A DNA stretch of 64,000 nt from Sporobacter sp963675425. Lineage in GTDB: Bacteria > Bacillota > Clostridia > Oscillospirales > Oscillospiraceae. The stretch is from NCBI GenBank assembly GCA_963675425.1, contig OY776214.1:3162001-3226000 (forward strand), written 5' to 3'. Below, piece after piece: positions 1-8,951 of the stretch. The notes beneath the pieces are model-generated. The model made no database searches. It was not told where the DNA came from and worked only from the letters and a program-made list of their open reading frames with translations. The stretch's first letter is position 1. Every line of letters starts with the position of its first letter. Made by a program: the position numbers and the translations under genes.

Positions 1-288
1 CGATGGACAATATTAAATTCCCTGGCGATGGCACTGCTGTTCTATTGTATTTTCCGCATGTTTTCCCGCAAAACCGAAAGGCGCGGGCAGGAAAACAGGA
101 CCTTTCTCCGGGCAAGGGGAAGAATTACTCAGATATTCAGCACTATTAAAATCCGAATGAATCAAAGAAAAACACACCGGTTTTATAAATGTCCTTCGTG
201 TAAAAAGCAATTGCGAGTGCCGAAGGGTAAGGGCCGTATCTCCATTCGTTGCCCGAAATGTAATGCGTCATTTGAGAAAATAACCTGA
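1..288 (+). CDS. Small membrane protein with C-terminal zinc ribbon, 5' end cut by window edge
   Basis: The reading frame is open to the window start, so the true start is probably upstream; the first internal ATG is at 28. A hydrophobic stretch ending in FRMFSRK is followed by a basic linker and a zinc ribbon with two CPxC knuckles (CPSC and CPKC, about 18 residues apart). The N-terminal part is likely a membrane anchor with the ribbon in the cytoplasm. Similar small proteins occur in Clostridia next to DnaJ/DUF5685 genes, which matches the neighbours here. Function unknown. TetR follows after 14 bases. Confidence 0.7.
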   Translation, partial: RWTILNSLAMALLFYCIFRMFSRKTERRGQENRTFLRARGRITQIFSTIKIRMNQRKTHRFYKCPSCKKQLRVPKGKGRISIRCPKCNASFEKIT

Positions 289-302
289 TACGGGGGAAAA
301 AC

Positions 303-929
303 ATGCCTACCAGAACATTTTTTAATCTGCCGGATGAAAAACGGAAAAAATTGCTGGAGGCTATTTATGGGGAATTCTCCCGTGTACCGTTCGGTGAAGT
401 ATCCATCAACCGGATCATTAAGGCGGCCGGTATTCCCCGCGGCAGCTTTTATCAGTATTTTAACGGCAAGCAGGACATGCTGCAGTATCTGACGTCTGAT
501 TACAGGCAGATGCTTAAGAACAAGACATTATTGAGCCTGAAACAAAATGGCGGCGATTTATTTAAGGTGTTTCTGGAAATCCTTGATTTTTCCTATGCGT
601 TTGTCACAGAGGAAAAGAACAATACATTTTTTAGGAATATTTTTTCGGACATACGCATTAATACCGACTTGTTTCAACAACAGAACTGCGACGGCAGTCT
701 TGGGCAGTTAACCGGTGAGCTACTGCCGTACATCGATATGGACTTGCTGGATATCCGCGGTGAGGAGGATTTCGGCAATATGCTGGAAATCATACTATCC
801 CTCACTGGAGAGGCCTTCGCCAAGGCTTTTTTGGACATTTCCAGCTATGAAAACAGCCGCCGGCAATATGCGGCCCAACTGGAGCTGCTGAAACGGGGAT
901 TTCGGAAGGCAAAAAGGGGAGAGGCCTGA
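303..929 (+). CDS. TetR/AcrR family transcriptional regulator
   Basis: 208 residues. The N-terminal 50 residues form a TetR helix-turn-helix with the family signature around GIPRGSFYQYFNGKQDML. The C-terminal ligand-binding half is divergent, so the effector cannot be inferred. The stop codon directly abuts the ATG of the DUF5685 gene, so the two are translated from one message, probably with the J-protein and DnaK as well. It may regulate this cluster, but no operator is evident because the upstream promoter lies outside the window. Confidence 0.88.
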   Translation: MPTRTFFNLPDEKRKKLLEAIYGEFSRVPFGEVSINRIIKAAGIPRGSFYQYFNGKQDMLQYLTSDYRQMLKNKTLLSLKQNGGDLFKVFLEILDFSYAFVTEEKNNTFFRNIFSDIRINTDLFQQQNCDGSLGQLTGELLPYIDMDLLDIRGEEDFGNMLEIILSLTGEAFAKAFLDISSYENSRRQYAAQLELLKRGFRKAKRGEA

Positions 930-1742
930 ATGTTCGGATATATTGCGGCAGACCAAAAAAACCTGTCAAAAGAGGACAAAGCCAGATACATGCAATATTA
1001 TTGCGGACTGTGTCACCAATTGGATGCGCAATATGGCGGTATTGGCTATGCCACACTCACTTACGACATGACCTTTCTGACCATACTGCTTTCAGCACTG
1101 TACGAATTGGAGGAAACCCAGGGAATTCGGCATTGTGTTCCTCATCCAATTAAACGGCATCCCTATGTCGTGACGCCGGCCACGGCCTATGCGGCGGATC
1201 TGAATATTATTCTGGCCTACTACAAGTGCCTGGACGACTGGAATGACAGCCATAGTCCGGTCGCCAGGGAAAAAGGCAGGCAGCTCGAAAAATATTTGCC
1301 CCGCATTCGAGAAGCGAATCCCGATCAGTGCATGGCGATTGCGGAAAATATGCGTCGGCTCGGCGAGATGGAAAAGTCAAACGAGCTCAATCCCGATCTG
1401 CCCGCCAACTGCTTTGGCGAATTAATCGGCGCGCTGTTTGTCTGGAGGCGGGATACGTATACCGACACGCTGTGGCGAATGGGTGCGGCCTTAGGGCGTT
1501 TTATCTACCTGCTGGACGCGGTGAATGATTTGAAAGCCGATGTTAGAAAACTGCGGTACAATCCGCTGGTGGCACAGCAGGAGACTGATTTTACCCCCAT
1601 TCTCACTCTTGTGATGGCCGAATGCACCGCCGAATTTGAAAAGCTGCCCATCGGGCGGGACAGCCACATTCTGAAAAATCATCTTTATTCCGGCGTCTGG
1701 CTGCGATATCGGGTGCGGAAAAAGAAAAGGACGGACGTATAA
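930..1742 (+). CDS. DUF5685 family protein
   Basis: 270 residues, mostly helical. The conserved features of this family of unknown function are visible: an N-terminal MFGYI start, the YCGLCHQL motif near residue 28, and the acidic helix with YLLDAVNDLKAD near residue 195 followed by YNPL. The YCGLC cysteines and aspartates suggest metal binding, but that is inference. It sits between TetR and a J-protein, a common arrangement in Clostridia. The ATG begins one base after the TetR stop and the J-protein ATG follows two bases after its own stop, so it is a tightly coupled operon member. Confidence 0.8.
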   Translation: MFGYIAADQKNLSKEDKARYMQYYCGLCHQLDAQYGGIGYATLTYDMTFLTILLSALYELEETQGIRHCVPHPIKRHPYVVTPATAYAADLNIILAYYKCLDDWNDSHSPVAREKGRQLEKYLPRIREANPDQCMAIAENMRRLGEMEKSNELNPDLPANCFGELIGALFVWRRDTYTDTLWRMGAALGRFIYLLDAVNDLKADVRKLRYNPLVAQQETDFTPILTLVMAECTAEFEKLPIGRDSHILKNHLYSGVWLRYRVRKKKRTDV

Positions 1743-1743
1743 C

Positions 1744-2454
1744 ATGGAAGACCCCTACAAGGTGCTGGGCATCGCCCCTTCCGCAACGGAAGAAGAAGTA
1801 ACGAAAGCCTACCGAAAGCTTGCTAAAAAATATCATCCCGACTTGAATCCCGGAGACAAAACCGCCGCCCAAAAGATGAGCCAGGTCAACGCGGCATATG
1901 AACAAATTAGAACGCGAAAAACGGGCGGCGCCTCGTATGAACGGCCGGACGGAAGCTATGGCCAGCAGCGGGGCCAATCCGGCGAAGGGTATACCTACCG
2001 GGGGGAAGACCCCTTCGGCGGTTTCAATTTCGGCGGCTTCGACGACATTTTCGGCGATATCTTCGGTTACGCGCGGCAACAGCAGAATGCCGGGGGCGCC
2101 GGATCCTCCGCGATACAGCAGGCGCGTCTTTATATCCAGGCCCGGCAGTATCAAAATGCCCTGCGTATACTCTCTCAAATTCAGCAGCGCGATGCCGAAT
2201 GGTATTACCTCAGCGCTCTTTCCAATGCCGGTATCGGCAACCGGGTAACGGCGCTCAGCCATGCCAAAGACGCCGTGCGCCTGGATCCGTTAAATCCGGA
2301 ATACCAGCAACTGCTGGACCAATTCCAGCAGGGAAGCTTTTCATACCGGCAGGCCGGTCAAGGACAGGGCTTTGACATGCAGAGGATGGGGCGCACATTT
2401 CTGATGATACTGCTGGCGCAGGTGGCTTGCTTTTTTTGCTGCCGCCCCTGTTGA
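1744..2454 (+). CDS. J-domain protein with TPR-like region and hydrophobic cysteine-rich tail
   Basis: 236 residues. Residues 1-65 are a J-domain with the HPD tripeptide (KYHPDLNPGD) that stimulates the ATPase of an Hsp70. A Gly/Phe-rich segment follows (about 75-115), then two helical TPR-like units (about 120-190). The DnaJ zinc finger and C-terminal substrate domains are absent, so it is a class C J-protein and not the general DnaJ. The last 20 residues are hydrophobic and end in CFFCCRPC, which suggests a membrane anchor or metal-binding tail. It directly precedes dnaK and most likely serves that Hsp70. Confidence 0.85.
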   Translation: MEDPYKVLGIAPSATEEEVTKAYRKLAKKYHPDLNPGDKTAAQKMSQVNAAYEQIRTRKTGGASYERPDGSYGQQRGQSGEGYTYRGEDPFGGFNFGGFDDIFGDIFGYARQQQNAGGAGSSAIQQARLYIQARQYQNALRILSQIQQRDAEWYYLSALSNAGIGNRVTALSHAKDAVRLDPLNPEYQQLLDQFQQGSFSYRQAGQGQGFDMQRMGRTFLMILLAQVACFFCCRPC

Positions 2455-2494
2455 AATGCAACTAATTGACGAATGATGGAGGACAGGTAAGCAA

Positions 2495-4228
2495 ATGGGA
2501 AAAATTATCGGTATCGATCTCGGCACTACTAATTCCTGTACAGCGGTTATGGAGGGCGGTAAACCCGTCGTTATACCGAATGCCGAAGGCGCCCGCACCA
2601 CGCCGTCGGTGATCGCCTTTTCCAAGAGCGGCGAGCGCCTGGCGGGACAGATTGCGGTCCGGCAGGCCATAACCAATGCCGACCGCACGGTCAGTTCCAT
2701 AAAACGGGAAATGGGCACTGCGTATAAAGTTAAAATCGACGGAAAGTCCTTTACGCCTCCCGAAATATCGGCCATGATCCTGGGGAAGCTGAAAAAAGAC
2801 GCCGAAGCGTATCTTGGCGAAGAAGTAAATAAGGCGGTTATCACCGTGCCCGCCTATTTTACCGATGCGCAGCGGCAGGCCACCAAGGATGCCGGCACCA
2901 TTGCCGGGCTGGAGGTGGAACGTATTATCAACGAACCCACGGCGGCGGCGTTGGCCTACGGTGTGGATAAGGAAGAAAGCCAAAAGGTCGTAGTGTTTGA
3001 CCTTGGGGGCGGCACCTTCGACATATCGGTGCTGGACATCAAGGATGGTATCATCGAGGTGCTGGCGACGGCGGGCAACAACCGTCTGGGGGGCGACGAC
3101 TTCGACGCCTGCCTGATGGACTGGCTTGCCGCTGAATTCAAACGTGAAAACAAGGTGGACCTGTCCGGGCAGTCCGCGGTCAGGCAACGCCTGAAGGAGG
3201 CGGCCGAGCAGGCCAAAAAAGAGCTTTCCGCCACCGAGAGCACCGTCGTCAGCCTGCCCTATCTTATGGAATCCAAAGGGACAAACCTGCACATGAACGT
3301 CTCCGTGTCACGCGCAAAGTTCAACGAACTTACCGCTCATCTGGTAGACGCAACCGAGGGACCGGTGCGGCAGGCCATGGAGGACGCGCATATTACAAAA
3401 AGTGACATCGGCAAAGTGTTGCTCGTAGGAGGCTCCACGCGTATACCCGCCGTACAGGAGAAGGTGAAAAGCCTGACCGGCAAAGAGGGGTTCAAAGGCA
3501 TCAATCCCGACGAGTGCGTAGCCATGGGCGCGGCCTTGCAGGGAGGCGTGCTGATCGGCGAGGTAAACGGTCTGCTGCTTCTGGATGTGACGCCGCTGTC
3601 TCTCGGGATTGAGACGATGGGCGGCATATGTACCCATGTGATTGAACGAAATACCACGATTCCCATTTCCAAAAGCCAGGTGTTCACCACAGCCGCCCCT
3701 TTTCAGCCGGCCGTTGAGGTTCATGTCCTGCAGGGCGAACGTCCCAAAGCCAGCCAGAACAAAACGCTTGGTAAATTTAAGCTAAAAGGTATTCAAAAGG
3801 CCATGGCCGGCGTACCGCAAATTGAAGTAACCTTCAATATCGACACAAACGGCATCGTGAATGTAGCCGCAAAAGATCTGAAAACCGGCAAGGCGCAGGA
3901 GATCACTATCGAAGCATCCTCCAATATGCGTGACGAAGATATTCAGGCAGCCATACGTGACGCCCGGCAGTATGCCGCCGAGGACGATCAGTTCCGCCGT
4001 GAAGCCGAAGTGCGGGAAGAGCTGCAAAGGCTGATTCTGCAGGCGGAGCAGGTGCAGCAGCAGGCGGCTAAAAACAAGGATAAGCAGGCCTTCAAAGCGG
4101 CCAGAGACGCGCTGAAGGAACCGATTAAAGCGGCGAAAAAAGCGCTAAACAGCAAAAATGCGGACCAGATGATTTCGGCTAAGGATACGCTGGAAGCCGC
4201 TATGGATCCCTTTGGGGAAAACGACTGA
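2495..4228 (+). CDS. dnaK: Molecular chaperone DnaK (Hsp70), short form
   Basis: 577 residues, about 35 shorter than usual DnaK. The ATPase domain shows phosphate loop 1 (GIDLGTTNS), loop 2 (FDLGGGTFDISVL) and the adenosine motif (VGGSTRIPAVQ). The interdomain linker LLLLDVTPLSLGIE and the beta substrate-binding domain follow. The helical lid is shortened and the protein ends in AAMDPFGEND. RBS GGAGG precedes the ATG by 12 bases. No hrcA, grpE or canonical dnaJ is adjacent; the partner is the class C J-protein just upstream. This may be a second, specialised Hsp70 rather than the housekeeping copy, which is inference. Confidence 0.93.
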   Translation: MGKIIGIDLGTTNSCTAVMEGGKPVVIPNAEGARTTPSVIAFSKSGERLAGQIAVRQAITNADRTVSSIKREMGTAYKVKIDGKSFTPPEISAMILGKLKKDAEAYLGEEVNKAVITVPAYFTDAQRQATKDAGTIAGLEVERIINEPTAAALAYGVDKEESQKVVVFDLGGGTFDISVLDIKDGIIEVLATAGNNRLGGDDFDACLMDWLAAEFKRENKVDLSGQSAVRQRLKEAAEQAKKELSATESTVVSLPYLMESKGTNLHMNVSVSRAKFNELTAHLVDATEGPVRQAMEDAHITKSDIGKVLLVGGSTRIPAVQEKVKSLTGKEGFKGINPDECVAMGAALQGGVLIGEVNGLLLLDVTPLSLGIETMGGICTHVIERNTTIPISKSQVFTTAAPFQPAVEVHVLQGERPKASQNKTLGKFKLKGIQKAMAGVPQIEVTFNIDTNGIVNVAAKDLKTGKAQEITIEASSNMRDEDIQAAIRDARQYAAEDDQFRREAEVREELQRLILQAEQVQQQAAKNKDKQAFKAARDALKEPIKAAKKALNSKNADQMISAKDTLEAAMDPFGEND

Positions 4229-4274
4229 TTGATAAGGACCGGATGAGGCGAGCCGTCTCCAGCAGAAAAGATAT

Positions 4275-4298
4275 GGCGATTGCCTGTGCGCAATCGCC
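4275..4298 (+). terminator. Hairpin downstream of dnaK
   Basis: Perfect 9-bp stem (GGCGATTGC / GCAATCGCC) with a 6-nt loop, 46 bases after the dnaK stop. There is no good T-tract behind it, so it may slow or end transcription only weakly, or protect the mRNA 3' end. Confidence 0.4.
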
Positions 4299-4440
4299 TG
4301 TCCCTGCATTAAGGCATTGACCCCATTTGTATTTTAGCATCAAACGCCACAGCGCCCCGGCGGTACTGTTTTTTTGCCATCGGCTTATGTCATTAAAAAT
4401 GTGAAAGTGGCGGGATAGCTTTGCCAACGGAGGATAACAA

Positions 4441-5082
4441 GTGAAAAAGATTCGCGATTTTCTGTCGGTACATAAGCATTTCTATTGTCTGTTGCTGCTG
4501 ACTCCCATTTTAATATGGTTTAAATGTCTGGAAGCGGTCCTTATACCACGATACATCATGCATACGGCGCTTGATGACCGGATCCCGTTTGTCAAGGAAT
4601 TTGTCATACCCTACCTGCTTTGGTTCCCTTATATTGCCTTTGGGCTTATATACACGGGGATACATTCCCAAAGAGATTTTTTCAGGCTGTATATATTCCT
4701 TGCCGGGGGAATGTCGGTGGCCTACATAGTTTGTATGATCTATCCCAATGCGCAGGATTTAAGGCCGGACATTTCTGAGGACGACCTGTTTTCCTGGCTT
4801 GTAAAGCTGATTTACGACACGGATACCCCCACAAACGTATGTCCGAGCGTCCATGTTATCAATTCCATTGCTGTAAATACCGCGCTGCAACACTCCGATG
4901 CGTTTGCTTCCAAAAAATTCGGAAGAGCTGCATCCTTCAGTCTGACAATACTGATATGTCTTTCAACGGTAATGATTAAACAGCATTCTGTTTTAGATGT
5001 TTTCTGGGCTATCATCACAGCGGCTTTTTTCTATATCCTGCTGTACGTTTTACCGGACAGGAGAGCCCATAAGATTGCATAG
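4441..5082 (+). CDS. PAP2-family membrane phosphatase
   Basis: 213 residues, GTG start with GGAGGA 7 bases upstream. About six membrane segments. Two of the three PAP2 phosphatase motifs are clear: CPSVHVINS (motif 2, catalytic His) near residue 138 and KQHSVLDVFWA (motif 3, His and Asp) near residue 180. Motif 1 is not evident, as in the PAP2_3 (inositol-phosphoceramide-synthase-like) branch. It probably acts on a lipid phosphate or phosphodiester at the membrane. The next gene is a fused acyl/glycosyltransferase, so a joint role in glycolipid synthesis is likely. Confidence 0.82.
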   Translation: MKKIRDFLSVHKHFYCLLLLTPILIWFKCLEAVLIPRYIMHTALDDRIPFVKEFVIPYLLWFPYIAFGLIYTGIHSQRDFFRLYIFLAGGMSVAYIVCMIYPNAQDLRPDISEDDLFSWLVKLIYDTDTPTNVCPSVHVINSIAVNTALQHSDAFASKKFGRAASFSLTILICLSTVMIKQHSVLDVFWAIITAAFFYILLYVLPDRRAHKIA

Positions 5083-5130
5083 ACGGCTGTGCCGTCACAC
5101 CATTCAGCTTTAGAGGGAGATATAACGGAT

Positions 5131-6753
5131 ATGCAAACCACTATTTTCAGTAATGTTTCTGTATTTATTTTGTTGTCAATTTTTAATACGATACTGTCTT
5201 TAAAAATACAACCGGTTTTTCTTGATTACAGAAGAGGGCTTTTCAGGCAAAGACGATGGGAAGATTCGGGCGCTGTTTATCAGCGCATATTTAAAGTGAA
5301 GCGCTGGAAAAACATACTGCCTGAGCTCGGCGATTTTTTCAAATGCATATTTTCGAAGAAACGGATAACATCGCATAACCGTGGTTATCTGCAGAGATAT
5401 CTCGTCGAATCCTGCCGCGCCGAGCTGGTGCATTGGGGGATCATACTCTCTTCCTTCCTGTTCGGACTCTGGAATAACGTTATCAAAACATCCGTTATGA
5501 TCGGAATCGCGTTCGTCCTGAATCTGCCCTATATTATTATTCAGCGATACAACCGGCCGAGAATCCGTTCCCTGCTCGCGCACAGCCGGGATAAGCAGGC
5601 GCAGAAACCCGACACGAGCCGGTTCAAGCCGGGCAGAATTCTTATTATTTCCGCAGAAAATACCGGGCACGGCCATAAAAGCATCACTCAGACTCTGCAG
5701 CAACAAATATCAAAGCTCGATCCCGGCGTACAGGTTACCGTTGTGGACGGATTTTCCCTCGGAAAAAAGACGCTTAATTGGGCTGGACAGCTTTATGATC
5801 CGCTTGTTGTCAACGTCCCCGCCTTGTGGGGTCTTATTTATAGAGTGGGAAATCATGCAGTGAGGCCGATCAACGCTTTTGTTTCAAAAAATATAAGGGA
5901 GAAGCTGGTCCGGTGCCTTGAAGATGTTAAGCCGGATGTGATTGTTACAGTTCACGCGGTTTTCATAGGTTCGGTCCTGAATATTCTGAAAAAGGAAAAC
6001 TTGGATATACCCGTTATACCGTTCGTCGCGGACCTTGACAATATCTCAAGCCTTTGGGCGGATAAACGGTCTGAATACACGTTGTGCCCCAGTGTGGAAG
6101 TACAGCGGTCCATGCTTTCCTTGGGGATTGCGGAAAACAAGCTGAGGCTGGTCGGCTTTCCCGTCCGGGAAGAATTCAGTGGTTATGCTCCCAAACCTCA
6201 GGATGAAGCACGCGGTGTGTCTGATGAGGGCGCGTCCATTCTGCTGATAAACGGAAGTCAGGGATCGCGGCGAATATTGAAAATGTCCAAAGTGCTTTTA
6301 AAGCACAGCAGCGCTCACATATCGATCATTGCGGGAAATAATTCATCCCTAATCAAACACCTGAAACGGAAATTATCGCCGTATACCGGTGCCCGCGTCC
6401 AGATCTATGGCTTTACAAAGGACATAAAGACACACATGCTTGCAGCAGATATCCTAATCATCAGAGCCAGCCCCAATGTGCTGATGGAGACGGTCAATCT
6501 TTGCAAACCCATTATTGTCGTCGGCGCATTAAAGGGCCAGGAGGAAAAAAACCCTCAATTTGTGGCAAGACATAACCTGGGGATCATTTGTACCAACGTT
6601 AAAAAGCTTCCCGCTATGGTTTCTGAGCTGCTTTCGCAAAACGGAAAAAAGCTTAGGGAAATCCGCGACAGCCAGATCCAATTCAGAAATCCGCAGGCCG
6701 CGCAGGAAATCGCCGAGTTTATATTGGAAAGTGACAGCAAAGCTGTGGATTAA
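5131..6753 (+). CDS. Fusion protein: CrtO-like acyltransferase domain plus MGDG-synthase-type glycosyltransferase
   Basis: 540 residues. The ATG at 5131 is chosen because GAGGGAGA lies 11 bases upstream; an upstream GTG at 5089 has no RBS. Residues about 1-165 resemble the CrtO family (glycosyl-diaponeurosporenoate acyltransferase): membrane segments, FKVKRWKNILPE, CRAELVHW and NLPYIIIQRYNRPR. Residues about 170-540 are a GT-B glycosyltransferase of the MGDG synthase/diglucosyl-diacylglycerol family, with the GHGHKS loop and a C-terminal nucleotide-sugar half containing the ASPNVLMETV region. Both activities are normally separate proteins. It sits 48 bases after the PAP2 gene. Likely product: an acylated glycolipid in the cell membrane. 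Confidence 0.75.
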   Translation: MQTTIFSNVSVFILLSIFNTILSLKIQPVFLDYRRGLFRQRRWEDSGAVYQRIFKVKRWKNILPELGDFFKCIFSKKRITSHNRGYLQRYLVESCRAELVHWGIILSSFLFGLWNNVIKTSVMIGIAFVLNLPYIIIQRYNRPRIRSLLAHSRDKQAQKPDTSRFKPGRILIISAENTGHGHKSITQTLQQQISKLDPGVQVTVVDGFSLGKKTLNWAGQLYDPLVVNVPALWGLIYRVGNHAVRPINAFVSKNIREKLVRCLEDVKPDVIVTVHAVFIGSVLNILKKENLDIPVIPFVADLDNISSLWADKRSEYTLCPSVEVQRSMLSLGIAENKLRLVGFPVREEFSGYAPKPQDEARGVSDEGASILLINGSQGSRRILKMSKVLLKHSSAHISIIAGNNSSLIKHLKRKLSPYTGARVQIYGFTKDIKTHMLAADILIIRASPNVLMETVNLCKPIIVVGALKGQEEKNPQFVARHNLGIICTNVKKLPAMVSELLSQNGKKLREIRDSQIQFRNPQAAQEIAEFILESDSKAVD

Positions 6754-6982
6754 TACGCCTCAGCTTCCAAATAACAAAGATATGTATATACATCCGGGTA
6801 AATGTCCCTGCCCCTTCCTCCGATAAACTGCATCGCCTATTGATGAGCGATAGCCGATGAAGGCGTGAAAGATATTTATGAATAATTTGTTGGAAACAGG
6901 AGCCGCCGTGCGTATAAAAGATCCGTTAAAAACGTTTAGCATTCAGCCTTTTTATTTTTGATGATTTTCCGTCCCTTTATCG
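6754..6982. other. Intergenic stretch without recognised gene
   Basis: 229 bases between the glycosyltransferase and the tRNA promoter. It contains a 27-codon frame starting at 6879 without a ribosome site and a few short imperfect hairpins. I see no gene and no clear terminator. Confidence 0.5.
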
Positions 6983-7011
6983 TTGACAAGATAATGCATT
7001 TATGTTAGTAT
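6983..7011 (+). promoter_or_regulatory. Sigma-A-type promoter of the tRNA-Ser pair
   Basis: TTGACA at 6983-6988 and TAGTAT at 7006-7011 with 17 bases between them. Transcription would begin near 7018, about 15 bases before the first tRNA. Confidence 0.75.
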
Positions 7012-7033
7012 ACTCTCTGCGTCTGGCGTATAC

Positions 7034-7122
7034 GGAGAGATACCGAAGTGGTCATAACGGAACGGTCTTGAAAACCGTCGTACGGCAACGTACCGTGGGT
7101 TCGAATCCCACTCTCTCCGCCA
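7034..7122 (+). tRNA. tRNA-Ser (anticodon TGA), CCA encoded
   Basis: Acceptor stem GGAGAGA / TCTCTCC, discriminator G at 7119, then encoded CCA. The anticodon loop CTTGAAA gives anticodon TGA (codon UCA). A long variable arm (GTCGTACGGCAACGTAC region) is typical for serine. The T-loop GGTTCGAATCC is intact. Confidence 0.96.
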
Positions 7123-7151
7123 TTTTCCCGTTGGACGTATCAATATAATAT

Positions 7152-7242
7152 GGAGAAGTACCCAAGAGGCCGAAGGGGCTCCCCTGCTAAGGGAGTAGCC
7201 GTGTTAAAGCGGGCGAGGGTTCAAATCCCTCCTTCTCCGCCA
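7152..7242 (+). tRNA. tRNA-Ser (anticodon GCT), CCA encoded
   Basis: Acceptor GGAGAAG / CTTCTCC, discriminator G at 7239, encoded CCA. The anticodon loop CTGCTAA gives GCT (codon AGC). It has a long class II variable arm and T-loop GGTTCAAATCC. It lies 29 bases after the first tRNA-Ser and shares its promoter. Confidence 0.96.
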
Positions 7243-7244
7243 TT

Positions 7245-7285
7245 GCATTAGTGACCGTTTTTACAGCGGTCACTAATGCTTTTTT
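7245..7285 (+). terminator. Rho-independent terminator of the tRNA-Ser operon
   Basis: Perfect 13-bp inverted repeat (arms 7245-7257 and 7267-7279) with a 9-nt loop, followed by six T. It begins three bases after the second tRNA. Confidence 0.93.
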
Positions 7286-7397
7286 ATGGCCTCGAAGTCA
7301 GCATCGAGTCTTATAGAATCGAAGTAACCCTCTAATCTCACTTAAATGTAAAAATAGCATATACTAAAATGAATACCATTAAAATGAGATATGCGCC

Positions 7398-8435
7398 TTG
7401 TCACTTGATAATTTAATAATTAACAGTGGCTTTGAAACTGGGTCACTTTCTTCTTGGACATCCATTGATACAGTCATAACGTCACAATATTGTCATTCCG
7501 GGAGTTTCGCTGCACAATTAATCAATGAATTATCCTATTCGTTTATTTATCAAATTGCACCTGTCAATGTGGGCGAAAAGTATGAGTTTATTGTGTCTTT
7601 AGCCAAGGTCGGAACAGAACCCAGTCCACAGATATCATTAAATATAATTTTTCAAGATGCGGCTTCAAACAATCTTGGCACAGGACTGCTTAGAATTATT
7701 CCGGCGGGTTTTCTTCCTGAAGCGAATGAAAGAAACTGGATTGAAGTTTATCAAACAACGGAGCCGGCTCCTGCCGGGACAACCGAGGCTCTTGTCTTTA
7801 TCAGTAAACAAGCACAAGCAGGCAGCGCAGATATTATCATTGATGATGCATCACTGCTGGCAGCAGGAGGTACTGCAGGACCCACCGGACCCACCGGAGC
7901 GACTGGAGCAACGGGGCCTATTGGGCCTACCGGGCCGCTTGCACCACAAAGCTTTATTCAACTTTTTGATAGAAACTATACCAATGAACTTATATCTGAT
8001 GCACCACTCAATTTGTCTAATAATGGAATAAACCCCGTATTTACAACCGGGGGTTACACCCTTACAACAACTACGGTTACTAACGATACGCTCAATTTTC
8101 CTGGTCCCGGCCTTTATCATTTGGAGATTTCATTGCGGGCAAGTTTTTTCTTACCGCTCAGTCCCCCTCCATTTGGCTCAACTTATCAGATAGTTTTCAG
8201 CATTTTGAATGAATCAAATGTAAATGTTGGTGATATGGTCTACAATGGTATTATACCAAATGACCCCAATGCTGTTTTGGACACACAACTTATTATTCAA
8301 TTTCTTTATAACACAGTTAGCCCCACCCCTAATCTTAAAATCGTTCTCAGTAACTTTAATTTTAACTTAGCATTTCAGAATAAACTAAGTGTATATGATA
8401 TCATCTTTATTGTGGAGAAGCTGGATAATCCGTAA
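7398..8435 (+). CDS. Collagen-like surface/exosporium protein
   Basis: 345 residues. Residues 1-155 form a beta-rich N-terminal domain beginning NLIINSGFETGSLSSW, as in proteins where such a domain precedes a triplet-repeat region. Residues about 160-182 are seven Gly-X-Y triplets rich in Pro and Thr (GPTGPTGATGATGPIGPTGP). The rest is a beta domain like the C-terminal BclA/C1q-type heads. Such proteins form trimeric filaments on spores or cells. No signal peptide is seen, as usual for exosporium proteins. The start is a TTG without a convincing RBS, so the exact start is uncertain. It is single-gene and AT-richer than the neighbours. Confidence 0.75.
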   Translation: MSLDNLIINSGFETGSLSSWTSIDTVITSQYCHSGSFAAQLINELSYSFIYQIAPVNVGEKYEFIVSLAKVGTEPSPQISLNIIFQDAASNNLGTGLLRIIPAGFLPEANERNWIEVYQTTEPAPAGTTEALVFISKQAQAGSADIIIDDASLLAAGGTAGPTGPTGATGATGPIGPTGPLAPQSFIQLFDRNYTNELISDAPLNLSNNGINPVFTTGGYTLTTTTVTNDTLNFPGPGLYHLEISLRASFFLPLSPPPFGSTYQIVFSILNESNVNVGDMVYNGIIPNDPNAVLDTQLIIQFLYNTVSPTPNLKIVLSNFNFNLAFQNKLSVYDIIFIVEKLDNP

Positions 8436-8461
8436 AGCCTGTGATCAAGCTGGCATGAACG

Positions 8462-8515
8462 ACGGCAGGTGTTATGAACATTCTTTTGGAATGGTTGAAC
8501 ATCTGCCGTTGTTTT
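8462..8515 (+). terminator. Terminator of the collagen-like gene
   Basis: Long hairpin: arms 8462-8473 and 8498-8509 pair over 12 positions with one G-T, and the inner part pairs further. It is followed by TGTTTT. It starts 26 bases after the stop codon. Confidence 0.65.
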
Positions 8516-8923
8516 CTGCGCTTAATAAAAATTGTGGGCTTGGCAAATGATAAGCCGAAAATCCGCATTTTTGTTAGTATTCTTAAAATGGTCACTAATG
8601 GCACACGCTACTTCTCCACCATGGAAATGGCCAGAAATCTTAGGATATTTGGTCATTATTGTTTTATAAGGCTGTTAATAATCACTTTTTGAATACATAT
8701 AACCATTAAATAAATGGGTTGTTGAAAAAGTAAGTGTTTGCAAGGTATTACGAATACCACAATGTCTATTTTGGGGATACCGTGTGCCAAGTTTTAATTA
8801 TTCTTCTGTCAGTAGAAATTTACGGACACGTGTATGAGGTTCAATATGCAAGCACATAGATAAGCCAACAGACGAAATGTAATATGCCGATAGTTATGCA
8901 AATATATTTATTTAATATAACTA
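8516..8923. other. AT-rich intergenic stretch, no gene recognised
   Basis: About 400 bases between the collagen-like gene's terminator and the DUF2089 promoter. A 72-codon frame (8474-8692) overlaps the terminator, lacks an RBS and has no protein-like composition. I see nothing else that can be supported. Confidence 0.5.
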
Positions 8924-8951
8924 TTGACTTCAATAATATTAAGTATATAAT
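8924..8951 (+). promoter_or_regulatory. Promoter of the DUF2089 operon
   Basis: TTGACT (8924-8929), 16 bases, TATAAT (8946-8951). It is 37 bases upstream of the start codon and overlaps a long palindrome, so repression by a dimeric protein is likely. Confidence 0.8.

Noticed and set aside
7871..7945. Tandem DNA repeat in the collagen-like gene
   Set aside because: It simply encodes the seven Gly-X-Y triplets and is part of the protein, not a separate repeat element.
8474..8692. 72-codon plus-strand frame in the gap after the collagen-like gene
   Set aside because: It begins inside the terminator hairpin, has no RBS and no protein-like pattern.
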